A stretch of 64,000 bases of DNA, taken from positions 20,944 to 84,943 of the forward strand of contig JBPYFK010000035.1 of NCBI GenBank assembly GCA_051984675.1, written 5' to 3'. The DNA is from JBPYFK01 sp051984675 (GTDB lineage Bacteria > Actinomycetota > Actinomycetes > Mycobacteriales > Pseudonocardiaceae). Positions 8,659-18,241 of the stretch are shown here, in pieces. Within the stretch, counting starts at the first letter, position 1. Each line of letters begins with the position of its first letter. Both the position numbers and the translations under genes were made by a program. The notes under the pieces are model-generated. The model was not told where the DNA came from. It searched no databases and saw only the letters and a program-made list of their open reading frames with translations.

Positions 8659-8831
8659 AGGTCCTGGCCTCATCACGTCGAGATCCTCGAAGCAGGGACT
8701 CGCGATCAGGGAGGCTGGACATGATCTGGACAATAGCCTCGTACGGTGCTGGTGGTCTTTGTCGTGTTTACGGCGGGATCCGGTGGTTTCTCGACCGCCT
8801 ACGCCATGCGTTGGGCCGGATGGGAACCCCG

Positions 8832-9975
8832 TCATGGCAACGAATAGACGCGTCGAGCGTTGTCGGCTCCGATGAGTCGGGCAACGCGTGTGGCATCGTC
8901 AAAGGTCCACGCGTCCTGCTCGATTCCGTTCCGCAGGAACTCCGCGAGTCCCCGCCGGAACAGCAGCGCACCCAGGTAGTAGTGCTCAGCGAGCCCGAAG
9001 GCATCGGTCGAGAACAGGAACTTGCTGAACGGCGCCAGTTCCAGCGTTTCCGCGATCAGGGCGTTGGCGCGGATTCCGACGTTGTGCGTGGCGAGGCCGA
9101 CGTCGAGGAACACGTGCTCGAATACCTGTGCAAGGTACGCGGCGTGCCGGTGGAACGGGTAATTGTGCAACAGCATGACGGGCACGCCATGTTCCTGGGT
9201 CTCGCGCAGGAAGTCGGTGAGCAGCAGCGGATCACAGTGGTGCAGGTCGAGATCGGCATCGCCGTAACCGACGTGGATCTGAACCGGCAGGCCGAGGTCG
9301 ATTCCGCGCCAGAGCAGGTGCAGCACTTCGTGCGCCAGGCGTGGTTCGGATTCCGCGCGAGTATCCATTTTGGACATCCAGGCGTTGGCCGCGACGCGAA
9401 CCTCGGCGTCGGTGGGGCGGTGACTTGCCCATCCCAGGCCGCAGCGGTAGGCGGCGATGGACTTCACCGCTATCGCACCGGACGTTCGGGTGGCCAGAGC
9501 AGTGTCGATGTCGTCGATGAACGACGCGACGCTCGTTCCCGCGCGCACACACGTCTTCGGCAAGCTTCTCCAGGCGCACGACCTCGTGCACGTTGGCGCC
9601 GGTGAGGTGACCGAGGTCCGTGAGGGAAAGCGGACTGTCTGGTTGAACGCCGCTGTCGACCAGGACGTCGGTTATGCCGGTGCCCCGGAGCAAGCGACGG
9701 TTGACCTCAGGCGCTCCGAGCTCGGTGCGGCGGGTGAGGTAGACGTCCGGCGGCGCATGTGCGGGCAGGCCGAGTACGGGTGCGCACCATCGGCGGACCG
9801 CCAGACCGATCAGCGAGTCGAACAACGACGTTCCGAGCCGGCTGGCCGCGTCCGCCTCGGTCAGCAGTGCCTCAAACGTGACCCGGTCGAGATCGGAGCC
9901 CACCACGCTGTGGCAGTGGTGATCCACCAGCGGGACCGCGGTCATGCGGTCCGCCGCGAGCGCGTCACCGGTCAT
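8832..9975 (-). pseudogene. amidohydrolase family protein (FluG-like N-terminal half), one frameshift
   Basis: Metal-dependent hydrolase related to the amidohydrolase half of fungal FluG. Translation starts at the ATG at 9975 (GGCGGAG upstream) with the metal-binding VDHHCHS. It runs in one frame to about 9550 (HEVVRLEKLAEDVCA), then continues in a second frame as AGTSVASFIDDIDTAL through VKSIAAYRCGLG, VQIHVGYGD, VMLLHNYPFHR and FSTDAFGLAEHYYLG to the stop at 8832. One base must be skipped in the GTGTGTGCGCGCG run near 9550. Everything else is intact (about 380 residues), so this is either a sequencing error or a very recent frameshift. It is divergent from the glutamine-synthetase-like gene, the partner it is fused to in fungi. 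Confidence 0.75.
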
Positions 9976-10130
9976 CGAGCGTCTCCGCCTTCCTCGTCAG
10001 TCCGGCCCTGCCTAGCGGCCCGGCCAGACCGGCTCTGGACAGCACCTTCCGTTCTGATGTGGCCTCCGCGCGGCAAGGCTAACCTGATCATCACACCGGA
10101 GATGCGTTCCGCAGTGGAAGAGGGGCCGCG

Positions 10131-11510
10131 ATGGACGAACAGGAACGTGCTGCTCGGGCGGTCGCCGCGCGAACCGTGCGAGCTGAGCTCGTCAGCCGTG
10201 GCGTTCAGCTCGTGTCCGCTACCTGGGTGGACAACAGCGGCATCACCCGGGTCAAGACTGTTCCAGTCGATCGTCTGGAGAGTGCGGCGGCATGGGGCAT
10301 CGGGGCTTCGCCGGTGTTCGACTCGTTCCTGTTCAACGACATCCCCGTCACCGGACGCTACGCGCCGGGCGCGGTCGGAGACCTACGCCTGCACCCAGAT
10401 CTTCAGCGCTGTGTCGTGCTGGGAGGGCAGCCGGGCTGGGCTTGGGCACCCGCTGACCGCTACGACCAGCACGGCGGCGTCCACCCCCTGGATCAGCGCA
10501 GTCTGGCCCGCGCGGCCACGGAGCGGCTCGCGGGGCACGGACTCACCGCGCAGATGGCCTTTGAAGTGGAATGGGCGGTGGGGATGCCGACACCGGACGG
10601 TGCCTTTGCGCCAGCGGTGCAAGGCCCTGCCTACGGGCATGCGCGCGTGGTCGGCCGCTCGGATTACCTGCGTGAAGTCATTACCGCGCTCACCGCCGAG
10701 GGCGTGCCCGTAGAGCAGCTCCATCCCGAGTACGCGGCGGGACAGTTCGAACTGTCCGTATCCCCAGGTGATCCAGTGCTGGCCGCTGATCGCTACGTCC
10801 TGGTCCGGGAAACGATCCGTGCCGTGAGCGAGCGGCACGGGATGCGGGCCTGCTTCGCTCCTAAGGTCGTGGCCGACGGGGTGGGCAACGGAGGGCACGT
10901 GCACCTCAGCCTGTGGCGCGACGGGGTGAACATCTTCGCCGGTGGATCAGGCGGATTCGGCCTCACTTCTGCCGCGGAGTCGTTCGTGGCCGGCATCCTT
11001 GAGCGGCTGCCGGCGTTGCTGGCCATCGGAGCCCCGTCGGTGGCGAGCTACCTACGACTCGTTCCCCAGCACTGGGCCGGTGCGTTCGTCGCGTGGGGGC
11101 TGGAGAACCGGGAGGCGGCGCTGCGGCTGGTCACCGGGCCGACCGGGAGTCAGTCATGGGCGGCGAACCTGGAGGTCAAGTGCTTTGACCAGGCGGCGAA
11201 CCCGTACCTCGCCGTGGCGGCGTTGATCTTCGCCGGGCTGGCTGGGATGAACCGTGCGGAGGTCTTGGCGCCGCCGGTCGGTGTTGACCCAGCGTTGCTG
11301 GACGAGACTGAGCGGCAGCGCAGGGGCATTCGCCGGCTTCCGGCTTCGCTCGCGGAGTCGGTGACCGCGTTCGAAGTGGAAGAGGCGCTGGTCGAGGGTC
11401 TCGGCGAGCCGTTGGCGGCGACCGTGGCCGATGTGCGGCGCGGCGAGATCGCGCACTTCGACGGCGCCGAGCCGGAACAGATCGCGGCTGCTGTGCGCTG
11501 GGTGTACTGA
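10131..11510 (+). CDS. glutamine synthetase-like gamma-glutamyl ligase
   Basis: ATP-dependent ligase of the glutamine synthetase superfamily, 459 residues. Recognisable are the beta-grasp N-terminal part (SATWVDNSGITRVKTVPVD), metal/substrate segments AFEVEWAVG and HPEYAAGQFELSV, the GNGGHVHLSLW strand (usually GNGMHxH) and NREAALRLV. Related actinobacterial proteins (GlnA3/GlnA4 type) glutamylate polyamines or ethanolamine rather than ammonia. Divergence from the amidohydrolase gene and the downstream APC permease support a role in amine catabolism rather than primary nitrogen assimilation, but the substrate is not determined. The ATG at 10131 has GAAGAGG upstream. Confidence 0.88.
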   Translation: MDEQERAARAVAARTVRAELVSRGVQLVSATWVDNSGITRVKTVPVDRLESAAAWGIGASPVFDSFLFNDIPVTGRYAPGAVGDLRLHPDLQRCVVLGGQPGWAWAPADRYDQHGGVHPLDQRSLARAATERLAGHGLTAQMAFEVEWAVGMPTPDGAFAPAVQGPAYGHARVVGRSDYLREVITALTAEGVPVEQLHPEYAAGQFELSVSPGDPVLAADRYVLVRETIRAVSERHGMRACFAPKVVADGVGNGGHVHLSLWRDGVNIFAGGSGGFGLTSAAESFVAGILERLPALLAIGAPSVASYLRLVPQHWAGAFVAWGLENREAALRLVTGPTGSQSWAANLEVKCFDQAANPYLAVAALIFAGLAGMNRAEVLAPPVGVDPALLDETERQRRGIRRLPASLAESVTAFEVEEALVEGLGEPLAATVADVRRGEIAHFDGAEPEQIAAAVRWVY

Positions 11511-11730
11511 GTCGCTGGATTGTTGCTCCCCGTAATCAGCGAGGTCCTGTGGCGCCACCCCTGCGTACCTCGTCCTGTCGTCCGGGTCGCGGGCATGACC
11601 TCGCTGGGTTGACGCGCGCGGCTCGAAGTTGCCGAAGGTGACGGGAGGCTCAACCCTGGTGATGTTCGGCTTTCGCGGCAGCGTGGCCAGCCCGGGCTGG
11701 CTCTGTGGGCCATGCGGTGAGGAGACGGCT

Positions 11731-13224
11731 ATGAGCATCATGCGGGTGAAAACGCCCGAACAGTCCGTCCGCGATGCCGAGGCTCCAGAATTCCGCCTCC
11801 GTCGGGTGCTCAGCGCGCTGGACCTGATGGGGATTGGTATCGGCGCCATCATCGGGACGGGGATTTTCGTCCTCACCGGGGTGGCCGCCGCCAAGGAGGC
11901 CGGACCCGGTATCGCGATCTCGTTCGTCCTGTCCGGTATCGCCTGCGGCTTGGCCGCGTTGTGCTACGCGGAGTTCGCTTCAGTCGTTCCGGTCGCTGGA
12001 TCGGCGTACACCTTTTCTTACGCATCGCTGGGTGAGTTTCTGGCCTGGATCATCGGGTGGGACCTGATCCTGGAATTCATCGTCGGCGCGTCGACCGTGT
12101 CGGTCGGCTGGTCGCAATACTTCAGCAGCGCTCTTGGCTCCTTGGGCGTGCACCTGCCAGTCGCACTGACCAGTGCGCCAGGTAGCGGCGGCACGGTCAA
12201 CGTCCCGGCCGCGATCATCGCGCTGATCCTGATGGTGGTGCTGATCGTCGGCATCCGGTTGAGCTCGGTGGTGACCAACGTGATCGTGGGCATCAAGCTC
12301 GCGGTGGTGCTGTTCTTCATCATTTTCGGCGCGTTCTACGTCCACACGGCGAACTGGAGCCCGTTCATCCCACCCCGCCGTCCAGGCGGAGCGGCGGAGG
12401 GCGGCCTCAACAGCTCGTTGCTGGATCTTGTCGTCGGTAGTGGTGGCTCGTACGGATTCAGTGGCGTGGTGGCGGGGGCCGCGCTGGTCTTCTTCGCCTA
12501 CATCGGATTCGACATCGTGGCCAGCGGCGCAGAGGAGACCCGGCACCCGCAGCGCGACATGCCGATCGGCATACTCGGGTCGCTGGCGGTCTGTTCCGTC
12601 CTGTACATCCTGGTCTCGCTGGTGATGACCGGCATCGTCGCCTACCCGCTACTGAACACCGCCGCCCCGATGGCGACCGCTTTCCAGGCCACCGGGGCGG
12701 CATGGGCGGTGGGACTGGTGTCACTGGGGGCGATCTGCGGTCTCACGACGGTGATCCTGATCTTGATGCTGGGCCAGGCTCGGGTGGGATTCGCGATGAG
12801 TCGAGACGGTCTGCTGCCCGTCTGGTTCGCCCGGGTGCACCCCCGGTTCCGTACGCCGTACCGGATCACGTTGATCACCGGCATCCTTGTGGCGATCATC
12901 GCCTCGTTGACGCCGATCGACGTGCTCGCCGAGATGACCAACATCGGGACACTGTTCGCCTTCGTACTGGTCTCGGCCGGCGTTCCCGTCCTGCGTCGCG
13001 CTCGGCCGGACCTGCACCGCGCGTTCCGCACGCCGCTGGTCCCGCTGGTGCCTATCCTCGCGGTACTCGCGTGTCTGTACCTGATGGTGAACCTGACCGG
13101 CTGGACCTGGATTCGCTTCGGTATCTGGCTGGTGATCGGGCTGGCGGTATACGGGCTTTACGGCGTGCGGAACAGTCGCTTGGCGCGGGGCACCTCGATC
13201 GAGGAAGCCGCCGGGGAAACGTGA
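11731..13224 (+). CDS. APC-superfamily amino acid/amine permease (CAT-like)
   Basis: Polytopic permease of 497 residues with about twelve membrane segments. The first helix carries the APC signature GIGIGAIIGTGIFVLTG; YAEFASVVPVAGSAYTFSY and FFAYIGFDIVASGAEETRHPQRDMP are typical of cationic amino acid transporters. Reading starts at the ATG at 11731 (GAGGAG upstream); the frame is open further upstream but that part is not protein-like. It lies 220 bp downstream of the glutamine-synthetase-like gene and probably imports the amine or amino acid that gene processes. Confidence 0.9.
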   Translation: MSIMRVKTPEQSVRDAEAPEFRLRRVLSALDLMGIGIGAIIGTGIFVLTGVAAAKEAGPGIAISFVLSGIACGLAALCYAEFASVVPVAGSAYTFSYASLGEFLAWIIGWDLILEFIVGASTVSVGWSQYFSSALGSLGVHLPVALTSAPGSGGTVNVPAAIIALILMVVLIVGIRLSSVVTNVIVGIKLAVVLFFIIFGAFYVHTANWSPFIPPRRPGGAAEGGLNSSLLDLVVGSGGSYGFSGVVAGAALVFFAYIGFDIVASGAEETRHPQRDMPIGILGSLAVCSVLYILVSLVMTGIVAYPLLNTAAPMATAFQATGAAWAVGLVSLGAICGLTTVILILMLGQARVGFAMSRDGLLPVWFARVHPRFRTPYRITLITGILVAIIASLTPIDVLAEMTNIGTLFAFVLVSAGVPVLRRARPDLHRAFRTPLVPLVPILAVLACLYLMVNLTGWTWIRFGIWLVIGLAVYGLYGVRNSRLARGTSIEEAAGET

Positions 13225-13233
13225 GATTCCGCG

Positions 13234-13249
13234 TGAGCGCAACCGCTCA
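13234..13249. terminator. short hairpin between convergent permease genes
   Basis: TGAGCG (13234-13239), CAAC loop, CGCTCA (13244-13249). It overlaps the stop codon of the POT gene and lies 10 bp after the APC permease stop. The stem is short and there is no T-run, so the assignment is tentative. Confidence 0.35.
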
Positions 13250-14767
13250 GCGGACGCCCGCCATCTTCCGGTGGATCGCCGGCGAGAACACCCAGAGCAG
13301 CGCCGCGCAGCCGAGGACCAGCGCACCGGAAAGGCCGAAGTACAGGCCGGCGTTCTGGACACTGTAGAGCTGGGATGCCTGAGCGATCAGACCTTGGGCG
13401 GCGGCGTCCGAAGCGTAGTTCAGGCCCACGGTCTGGGACGCGAACGCGGCGGGCGCCAGAGCGGTGGTGACGGCCAGGCTGACCGGGTTGACCAGCAGCT
13501 CTCCGACCGAGATCAGCCCCAGGCTGAGGATCAGCCAGACCAGGTTCACCTTCGCGTTCGGCCCGTTGATCGCCCACGGAATGAGCGGCATCGCGAAGCC
13601 GACACCGGTGAGCCCGAGGCCGATCGCGAACTTTTTCGGGGTGTTCGGCTGGTTCCGGCCCAGTTTCACCCACACCGCGGCGACCAGCGGTGCGAAAACC
13701 AGCATGGTGATCGGGTTGATCGACTGCGACCACTCGGGGTCGAAGTGGAATCCCCATCCGTTGAGATCGACCTGCTGGTCGGCGTACTGGGCGAACACGT
13801 TGGCCTGTTGCTCCTCGATGAACCAGAAGACCACCATCGCGACGAACAGCGGAATGAACGCCTGTACGCGGGAGTGCTCTACGTCGGTCGTCTTGTTGCT
13901 GCGCAACATGACGACGAAGTAGCCGAGAGGCAATACCACCGACAGCACGCTGATGGCGTTGATGACGAGTTCAGCGGTGAGATAGCCGGCGTGAAACAGC
14001 GCCGCGAGCACGAGTGCCAGCCCGGCGGTGCCGGCGCCGATGGTGGCGAACACGCGGTCGCGGGTTCTCGGGTCCAACGGGTTGGGCGGGGCGGCTTTCA
14101 CGCTGGCGAGGGTGCCGGTGCGCAGCAGGTACTGGGCCAGTCCGATCGCCATGCCGATGGCCGCGGCGGCGAAGCCGACGTGGAACTGGTTGTGGGTCGA
14201 GTCGTGGCTGGTGGGATCCGCGTTCGTCAGCAGGCCGACGACGAACGGTGAAACGAACGAGCCGATCTGTACGCCCATCACGAACAGGGTGAAGCCGGCA
14301 TCGCGACGCGCGTCCTGCTCGCTGTAGAGGTCACCGACGGCTTTGGTGATGTTCGGCTTGAGCAGTCCGGTGCCCGCGACCAGCAGGATCATCGACGCGA
14401 ACAGCCCGGCGCGCTCGGCCTGGCCGGGGAAGCTCGGCAGTGCCAGCGTGACGTGCGCGCCCATGATGAGCACGCATCCCCAGGTGATCGACCTGCGTGA
14501 TCCGAGAATTCGGTCGGAGACCCACCCGCCCAGAATGCTCGACAGGTAAATCGAGGCGCCGTACACCGAGACCAGACTTTTGGCGGTGGACGAATCGATT
14601 CCCAAACCGCCGCTGCTGACTCCGTAGTACATGTAGTACAGCAGGATGGCGCGCATCCCATAGTACGAAAAACGTTCCCAGGTTTCGGTAAGGAACAGCG
14701 TCGAAAGTCCCCACGGGTGACCGAAGAATGTTCGTTGTCTGGATTGCGTGGTCGCGGTCGCGCTCAA
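13247..14767 (-). CDS. POT/PTR-family proton-dependent peptide transporter
   Basis: Di/tripeptide:proton symporter of 506 residues with about fourteen membrane segments. The N-terminus FFGHPWGLSTLFLTETWERFSYYGMRA is the PTR2 family signature, containing ExxERFxYY; GLLKPNITKAVGDLY and the later FWFIEEQQANVFAQYADQQ also match. The start is probably a TTG at 14767 with AGGA upstream. Convergent with the APC permease, with 22 bp between stops; no partner gene. Substrate range cannot be read from sequence. Confidence 0.92.
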   Translation of the reverse strand: MSATATTQSRQRTFFGHPWGLSTLFLTETWERFSYYGMRAILLYYMYYGVSSGGLGIDSSTAKSLVSVYGASIYLSSILGGWVSDRILGSRRSITWGCVLIMGAHVTLALPSFPGQAERAGLFASMILLVAGTGLLKPNITKAVGDLYSEQDARRDAGFTLFVMGVQIGSFVSPFVVGLLTNADPTSHDSTHNQFHVGFAAAAIGMAIGLAQYLLRTGTLASVKAAPPNPLDPRTRDRVFATIGAGTAGLALVLAALFHAGYLTAELVINAISVLSVVLPLGYFVVMLRSNKTTDVEHSRVQAFIPLFVAMVVFWFIEEQQANVFAQYADQQVDLNGWGFHFDPEWSQSINPITMLVFAPLVAAVWVKLGRNQPNTPKKFAIGLGLTGVGFAMPLIPWAINGPNAKVNLVWLILSLGLISVGELLVNPVSLAVTTALAPAAFASQTVGLNYASDAAAQGLIAQASQLYSVQNAGLYFGLSGALVLGCAALLWVFSPAIHRKMAGVR

Positions 14768-14902
14768 CCCTCAGGTCCTTTCGTGTTGTCCATCCAGTGA
14801 CAGGTCACTATGGCGACATGCCAATGCGGCGACATTAACCACGGTCGTGCGTACGTGCTGTCGATTTCGCAAAATAGAAACTGGGTGCGGGAAACACGAA
14901 AG

Positions 14903-14930
14903 GGGCTGCCGGCAGTGAAGCCGGCAGCCC
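14903..14930 (-). terminator. strong hairpin downstream of the VOC gene
   Basis: Perfect 11-bp stem GGGCTGCCGGC (14903-14913), loop AGTGAA, GCCGGCAGCCC (14920-14930). It lies 16 bp past the stop of the VOC gene (minus strand) and would insulate the POT gene. No long U-run follows, as is common in actinobacteria. Confidence 0.75.
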
Positions 14931-14945
14931 GTACCTATGCCAGAC

Positions 14946-15410
14946 TCAGCCGCTCATCGTCTGAGCGACACGCTTGGACATCTCCTCCGGTGAGAGGTCT
15001 TCGACGTGCGTGTGGATGCTCCACCTGTGCCCGAACGGGTCTTCGAGCATGCCTACCCGGTCACCGTAGAACTGGTTCTCGACCGGGCGCAGCGTCGTGG
15101 CCCCGCTCCGTACCGCGCGGTCGAAGACGTTGTCGACGTCCTCTACGTAGACGCTGATGGTGACCGGACTTCCGCCGATCGACTTCGGGCTGTGTGCCCC
15201 CATCTGCGGAACTTCATCCGAAAGCATGATGATCGAGTTGCCGATCTGCAGTTCGGCGTGCCCGATCTTGCCCTCCTGCGTGGGCATGCGCATCCGCTCT
15301 GTCGCGCCGAGCACGCTGGTGTAGAAGTCGATCGCCGCTGTGGCGTTGTCGACGCACAGATACGGGGTCACCCGCGGGTAAGCCTCTGGTATCGGCTTGA
15401 CATCAGCCAT
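14946..15410 (-). CDS. VOC family protein (glyoxalase/PhnB-like)
   Basis: 154-residue vicinal-oxygen-chelate fold protein. It shows the paired beta-alpha-beta modules: YLCVDNATAAIDFYTSVLGATERMR at the N-terminus and VYVEDVDNVFDRAVRSGAT in the second half, ending with DRVGMLEDPFGHRWSIHTH, typical of PhnB-like members. Such proteins act as metal-dependent lyases or dioxygenases, or bind drugs; the actual activity is unknown. AGGAGG lies just before the ATG at 15410. Monocistronic, closed by a strong hairpin. Confidence 0.85.
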   Translation of the reverse strand: MADVKPIPEAYPRVTPYLCVDNATAAIDFYTSVLGATERMRMPTQEGKIGHAELQIGNSIIMLSDEVPQMGAHSPKSIGGSPVTISVYVEDVDNVFDRAVRSGATTLRPVENQFYGDRVGMLEDPFGHRWSIHTHVEDLSPEEMSKRVAQTMSG

Positions 15411-15643
15411 GAGAACCTCCTCGTCCGGCCTGCTCCGGTAGGAGCCACTGCCTGGTGCTTACACCCTGTCGGGATACCCCTTTCGGCGGTGCGGCATGTG
15501 TGCCTCACGATGCGATCACGGGCTGAACGTGATCGGTGACATACGCCTGTTCGAGACGTACGATTCGTGAACATTCACACACCGTGCGGGCCACAGTGGT
15601 CACTCCTCGTGGCCGGGGTCCTCGTGGGAGGGACGGGAAGACG

Positions 15644-15958
15644 ATGTCGCGTGGGTCCTCTGGGGAGAGGTCGCGATCGCGCGGGCACAGCGGTCTGCGG
15701 CTCACACCGTGGAACCTGTTCCTGCTGGTTCCGTTGCTGATGTTGGTCCCGTCGCTGTACGACTCCGACCAGCCTCGGCTGTTCGGCTTGCCGTTCTTCT
15801 ACTGGATGCAGTTCGCCTTCGTTCCGGTTGGCGTGATCTGCGTGGCCGTGGTCTACGTGATGACCAGAAACGAGCCGGTGCGCCCCGACGACCGGCCGGA
15901 CCGCCTCGGGGTGGACGACTTGGACAGTGGTGAGGCCGGCGAGGGGAACCAGCGATGA
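15644..15958 (+). CDS. DUF3311 small membrane protein, symporter partner
   Basis: 104-residue protein with two predicted membrane segments (LTPWNLFLLVPLLMLVPSLY and WMQFAFVPVGVICVAVVYVM) and a hydrophilic tail. DUF3311 proteins are habitually encoded directly before sodium:solute symporters. Here the stop overlaps the symporter start (ATGA at 15955-15958), so translation is coupled. Likely an accessory subunit of the transporter. The start ATG at 15644 follows a GGGAGGGACGGGAAG stretch; an upstream in-frame extension is possible but not protein-like. Confidence 0.82.
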   Translation: MSRGSSGERSRSRGHSGLRLTPWNLFLLVPLLMLVPSLYDSDQPRLFGLPFFYWMQFAFVPVGVICVAVVYVMTRNEPVRPDDRPDRLGVDDLDSGEAGEGNQR

Positions 15959-17619
15959 GCACCGGGCAGTCGACCGAACTGAGCATATTCGCAGTCCTGT
16001 TCCTGCTGGTCACCGTATTGGGCTTTGTCGCGTCGCGGTGGCGGTCGGCGGCCACCCTGGACCATCTCGACGAGTGGGGCCTGGGCGGGCGGAAGTTCGG
16101 CTCCTGGATCACCTGGTTCCTCATCGGCGGCGACCTCTACACCGCTTACACGTTCGTGGCCGTCCCCGCTCTGCTGTTCGGCACGGGTGCGATGGGTTTC
16201 TTCGCGCTGCCGTACACGGTGATCCTCTACCCGATCGTCTTCCTGCCCCTGCTGCGGCTGTGGTCGGTGTCCAGAGTGCACGGGTACGTGACGCCGGCTG
16301 ACTTCGTGAAAGGCCGTTACGACTCGCCGACGTTGGCCTTGCTGATCGCGATTACCGGGATCGTCGCGACCATGCCCTACATCGCGTTGCAGCTGGCGGG
16401 GCTGGAGGCGGTGCTGCGCACGATGGGCCTCAACGGCACGGGGCTGCTCGGCCACCTGCCGCTGTTCGTGGCGTTCGTGATCCTTGCCGTCTACACCTAC
16501 CAGTCCGGGCTGCGCGCGCCAGCGTTGATCGCGTTCGTCAAGGACACGCTGATCTACCTGGTCATCCTGGTCGCGGTGATCTACCTGCCGGCGAAGCTCG
16601 GTGGGTGGGGCACGATCTTCGACCACGCCAACCACGCGCTCGCTCAACCGCAGCCGACGACCGGTAAGCCGAAGGGCTCGATCCTGCTGCGCGGTAACCA
16701 GGAACTCCAGTACGCCACGCTCGCGCTCGGATCGGCGTTGGCGCTGTTCCTGTACCCGCACTCGGTGACCGGGATTCTCGCGTCGAAGGGCCGCAACACG
16801 ATCAAGCGGAACATGGTGGCGCTGCCGGCGTACTCGCTCCTGCTCGGTTTGCTGGCGCTGCTCGGCTACGTCGCGCTGACCACCGGTGCGAAACCGCTGG
16901 TCAACAACGCGACCGGGCGCACGGACTCGAACACGATCGTGCCCGTGCTGTTCGGCCAGCAGTTCCCACCGTGGTTCGCCGGGATCGCCTTCGCCGCCAT
17001 AGGCATCGGCGCCTTGGTGCCGGCATCGATCATGTCGATTGCCGCTGCCAACCTGTGGACCCGAAACATCTACAAGGAGTACATGCGGCCAGGGGCCACG
17101 GCGGTCGAGGAAGCCAGGCAGGCCAAGATCGCTTCACTGGTGGTGAAGTTCGGGGCGGTCGCGTTCATCGTGCTGATCGATCCACAGTTCTCCATCGACC
17201 TTCAGCTCATCGGTGGTGTGTTCATCCTGCAGACCCTGCCCGCCGTCGCGATCACTCTCTACACTCGGTGGCTGCACGTGTGGGGGTTGATCGCCGGTTG
17301 GGTCGTGGGCATGGCCTGGGGGCTGATCATGCTCTACGCCATCCCGAGCCCCGACGGCACCAAGCAGCACTTCGGGAGTTCGGGCTTGGCCCTGGGCAAG
17401 CTCTCGCTGTTCGGCTGGCATCCGGTGCCCGGATCACAGATGCAGATCTACCCGGGTGTGGTGTCGTTGGCAGCCAACGTCCTGGTCGCGGTGATCGTGA
17501 CGGTCGTGCTGCGGCTGGCGCGGGTTGCCGACGGTCTCGACCGGACGAGTCCCGACGACTACCACGCCGATGAGGGAGATCCACCGCCGCGCGAGATCGC
17601 ATCGTCCAGCGCGGTCTGA
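15955..17619 (+). CDS. sodium:solute symporter family transporter (SSS), possibly monocarboxylate
   Basis: Secondary transporter of 554 residues with about thirteen helices. LDHLDEWGLGGRKFGSWITWFLIGGDLYTAYTF and KGRYDSPTLALLIAITGI fit the SSSF family; FAAIGIGALVPASIMSIAAANLWTRNIYK is the conserved sodium-site helix region. In actinobacteria, symporters paired with a DUF3311 protein include the MctC-type uptake systems for acetate, propionate and pyruvate; that substrate is inferred, not shown. Overlaps the DUF3311 gene by 4 bp. A separate acetate transporter (SatP type) occurs at 50 kb. Confidence 0.9.
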   Translation: MSTGQSTELSIFAVLFLLVTVLGFVASRWRSAATLDHLDEWGLGGRKFGSWITWFLIGGDLYTAYTFVAVPALLFGTGAMGFFALPYTVILYPIVFLPLLRLWSVSRVHGYVTPADFVKGRYDSPTLALLIAITGIVATMPYIALQLAGLEAVLRTMGLNGTGLLGHLPLFVAFVILAVYTYQSGLRAPALIAFVKDTLIYLVILVAVIYLPAKLGGWGTIFDHANHALAQPQPTTGKPKGSILLRGNQELQYATLALGSALALFLYPHSVTGILASKGRNTIKRNMVALPAYSLLLGLLALLGYVALTTGAKPLVNNATGRTDSNTIVPVLFGQQFPPWFAGIAFAAIGIGALVPASIMSIAAANLWTRNIYKEYMRPGATAVEEARQAKIASLVVKFGAVAFIVLIDPQFSIDLQLIGGVFILQTLPAVAITLYTRWLHVWGLIAGWVVGMAWGLIMLYAIPSPDGTKQHFGSSGLALGKLSLFGWHPVPGSQMQIYPGVVSLAANVLVAVIVTVVLRLARVADGLDRTSPDDYHADEGDPPPREIASSSAV

Positions 17620-17648
17620 ACCCGCTGGCGTGGCCGGCGCGTGCGTGG

Positions 17649-17924
17649 TCAGTCTCCTTCCCGGTCCTGCGCACGCCCCCAGATGTCCAGTGCGGAGGGA
17701 GCGCGCCGCTCCGGCGCGGTCGAGCCTTCCGCTAAGCGGCCGGTCTCCCGCTCGGCCGCGTCCAGGGCGCTCTGCAGCGAATGGGCGAGCCGCCGCACGT
17801 CGTGGCGCATCGCCGTAGACCACGGCTCACTGACCCCGATGCGTTCCAGGGCGTCCAGGCAGTCCTGCAGCGAGCCGAGATAAGCGCATGCCCGCTGGTA
17901 CTCGTGCCGTAGCCGACTGGTCAT
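17649..17924 (-). CDS. hypothetical protein
   Basis: Unrecognised 91-residue, probably all-helical cytoplasmic protein (MTSRLRHEYQRACAYLGSLQ, then LERIGVSEPWSTAMRHDVRRLAHSLQSAL), with a polar C-terminal tail ending DIWGRAQDREGD. Codon usage is gene-like. Convergent with the symporter gene (29 bp). An inverted repeat lies 36 bp upstream of its ATG. Confidence 0.5.
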   Translation of the reverse strand: MTSRLRHEYQRACAYLGSLQDCLDALERIGVSEPWSTAMRHDVRRLAHSLQSALDAAERETGRLAEGSTAPERRAPSALDIWGRAQDREGD

Positions 17925-17959
17925 CGGCGGTGCCCTCCACCTCAGTCATCGCCGGTGTG

Positions 17960-17974
17960 GGTGGTGATACCACC
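17960..17974. promoter_or_regulatory. inverted repeat GGTGGT-GAT-ACCACC
   Basis: Perfect 6-bp arms with 3-bp centre, 36 bp upstream of the hypothetical gene at 17924; could be an operator. The rest of the gene-free stretch 17925-18241 shows nothing else I can support. Confidence 0.35.
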
Positions 17975-18241
17975 GACGCCAGACGCGATCTCGTCATGCC
18001 GTGAGGAGGGTACCCGTGCAACCCGCCTCGGACGCCTCTAGCTACGCGGTGGCGTCCGCCCGCAATGCGAACCGGTGGCCCCGCCTGGCGGTGTGCGGTG
18101 TGATGTAACCCACGACACAATTTCGGTAGTGCCGGCTGTGCGCGTCCGGTCCTTCGCGTACATGACAGCGGCCGCCAGCGGGTAGTTCGGCGGTGCGGCG
18201 AGAAACAACGTGATCTGCGGCAGCAGCGGAACGGGTGGGTT

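Noticed and set aside
8652..9605. Plus-strand 317-codon frame downstream of the TGGCC array
   Set aside because: It is antisense to the amidohydrolase, whose sequence matches a known family; no family features in the plus frame.
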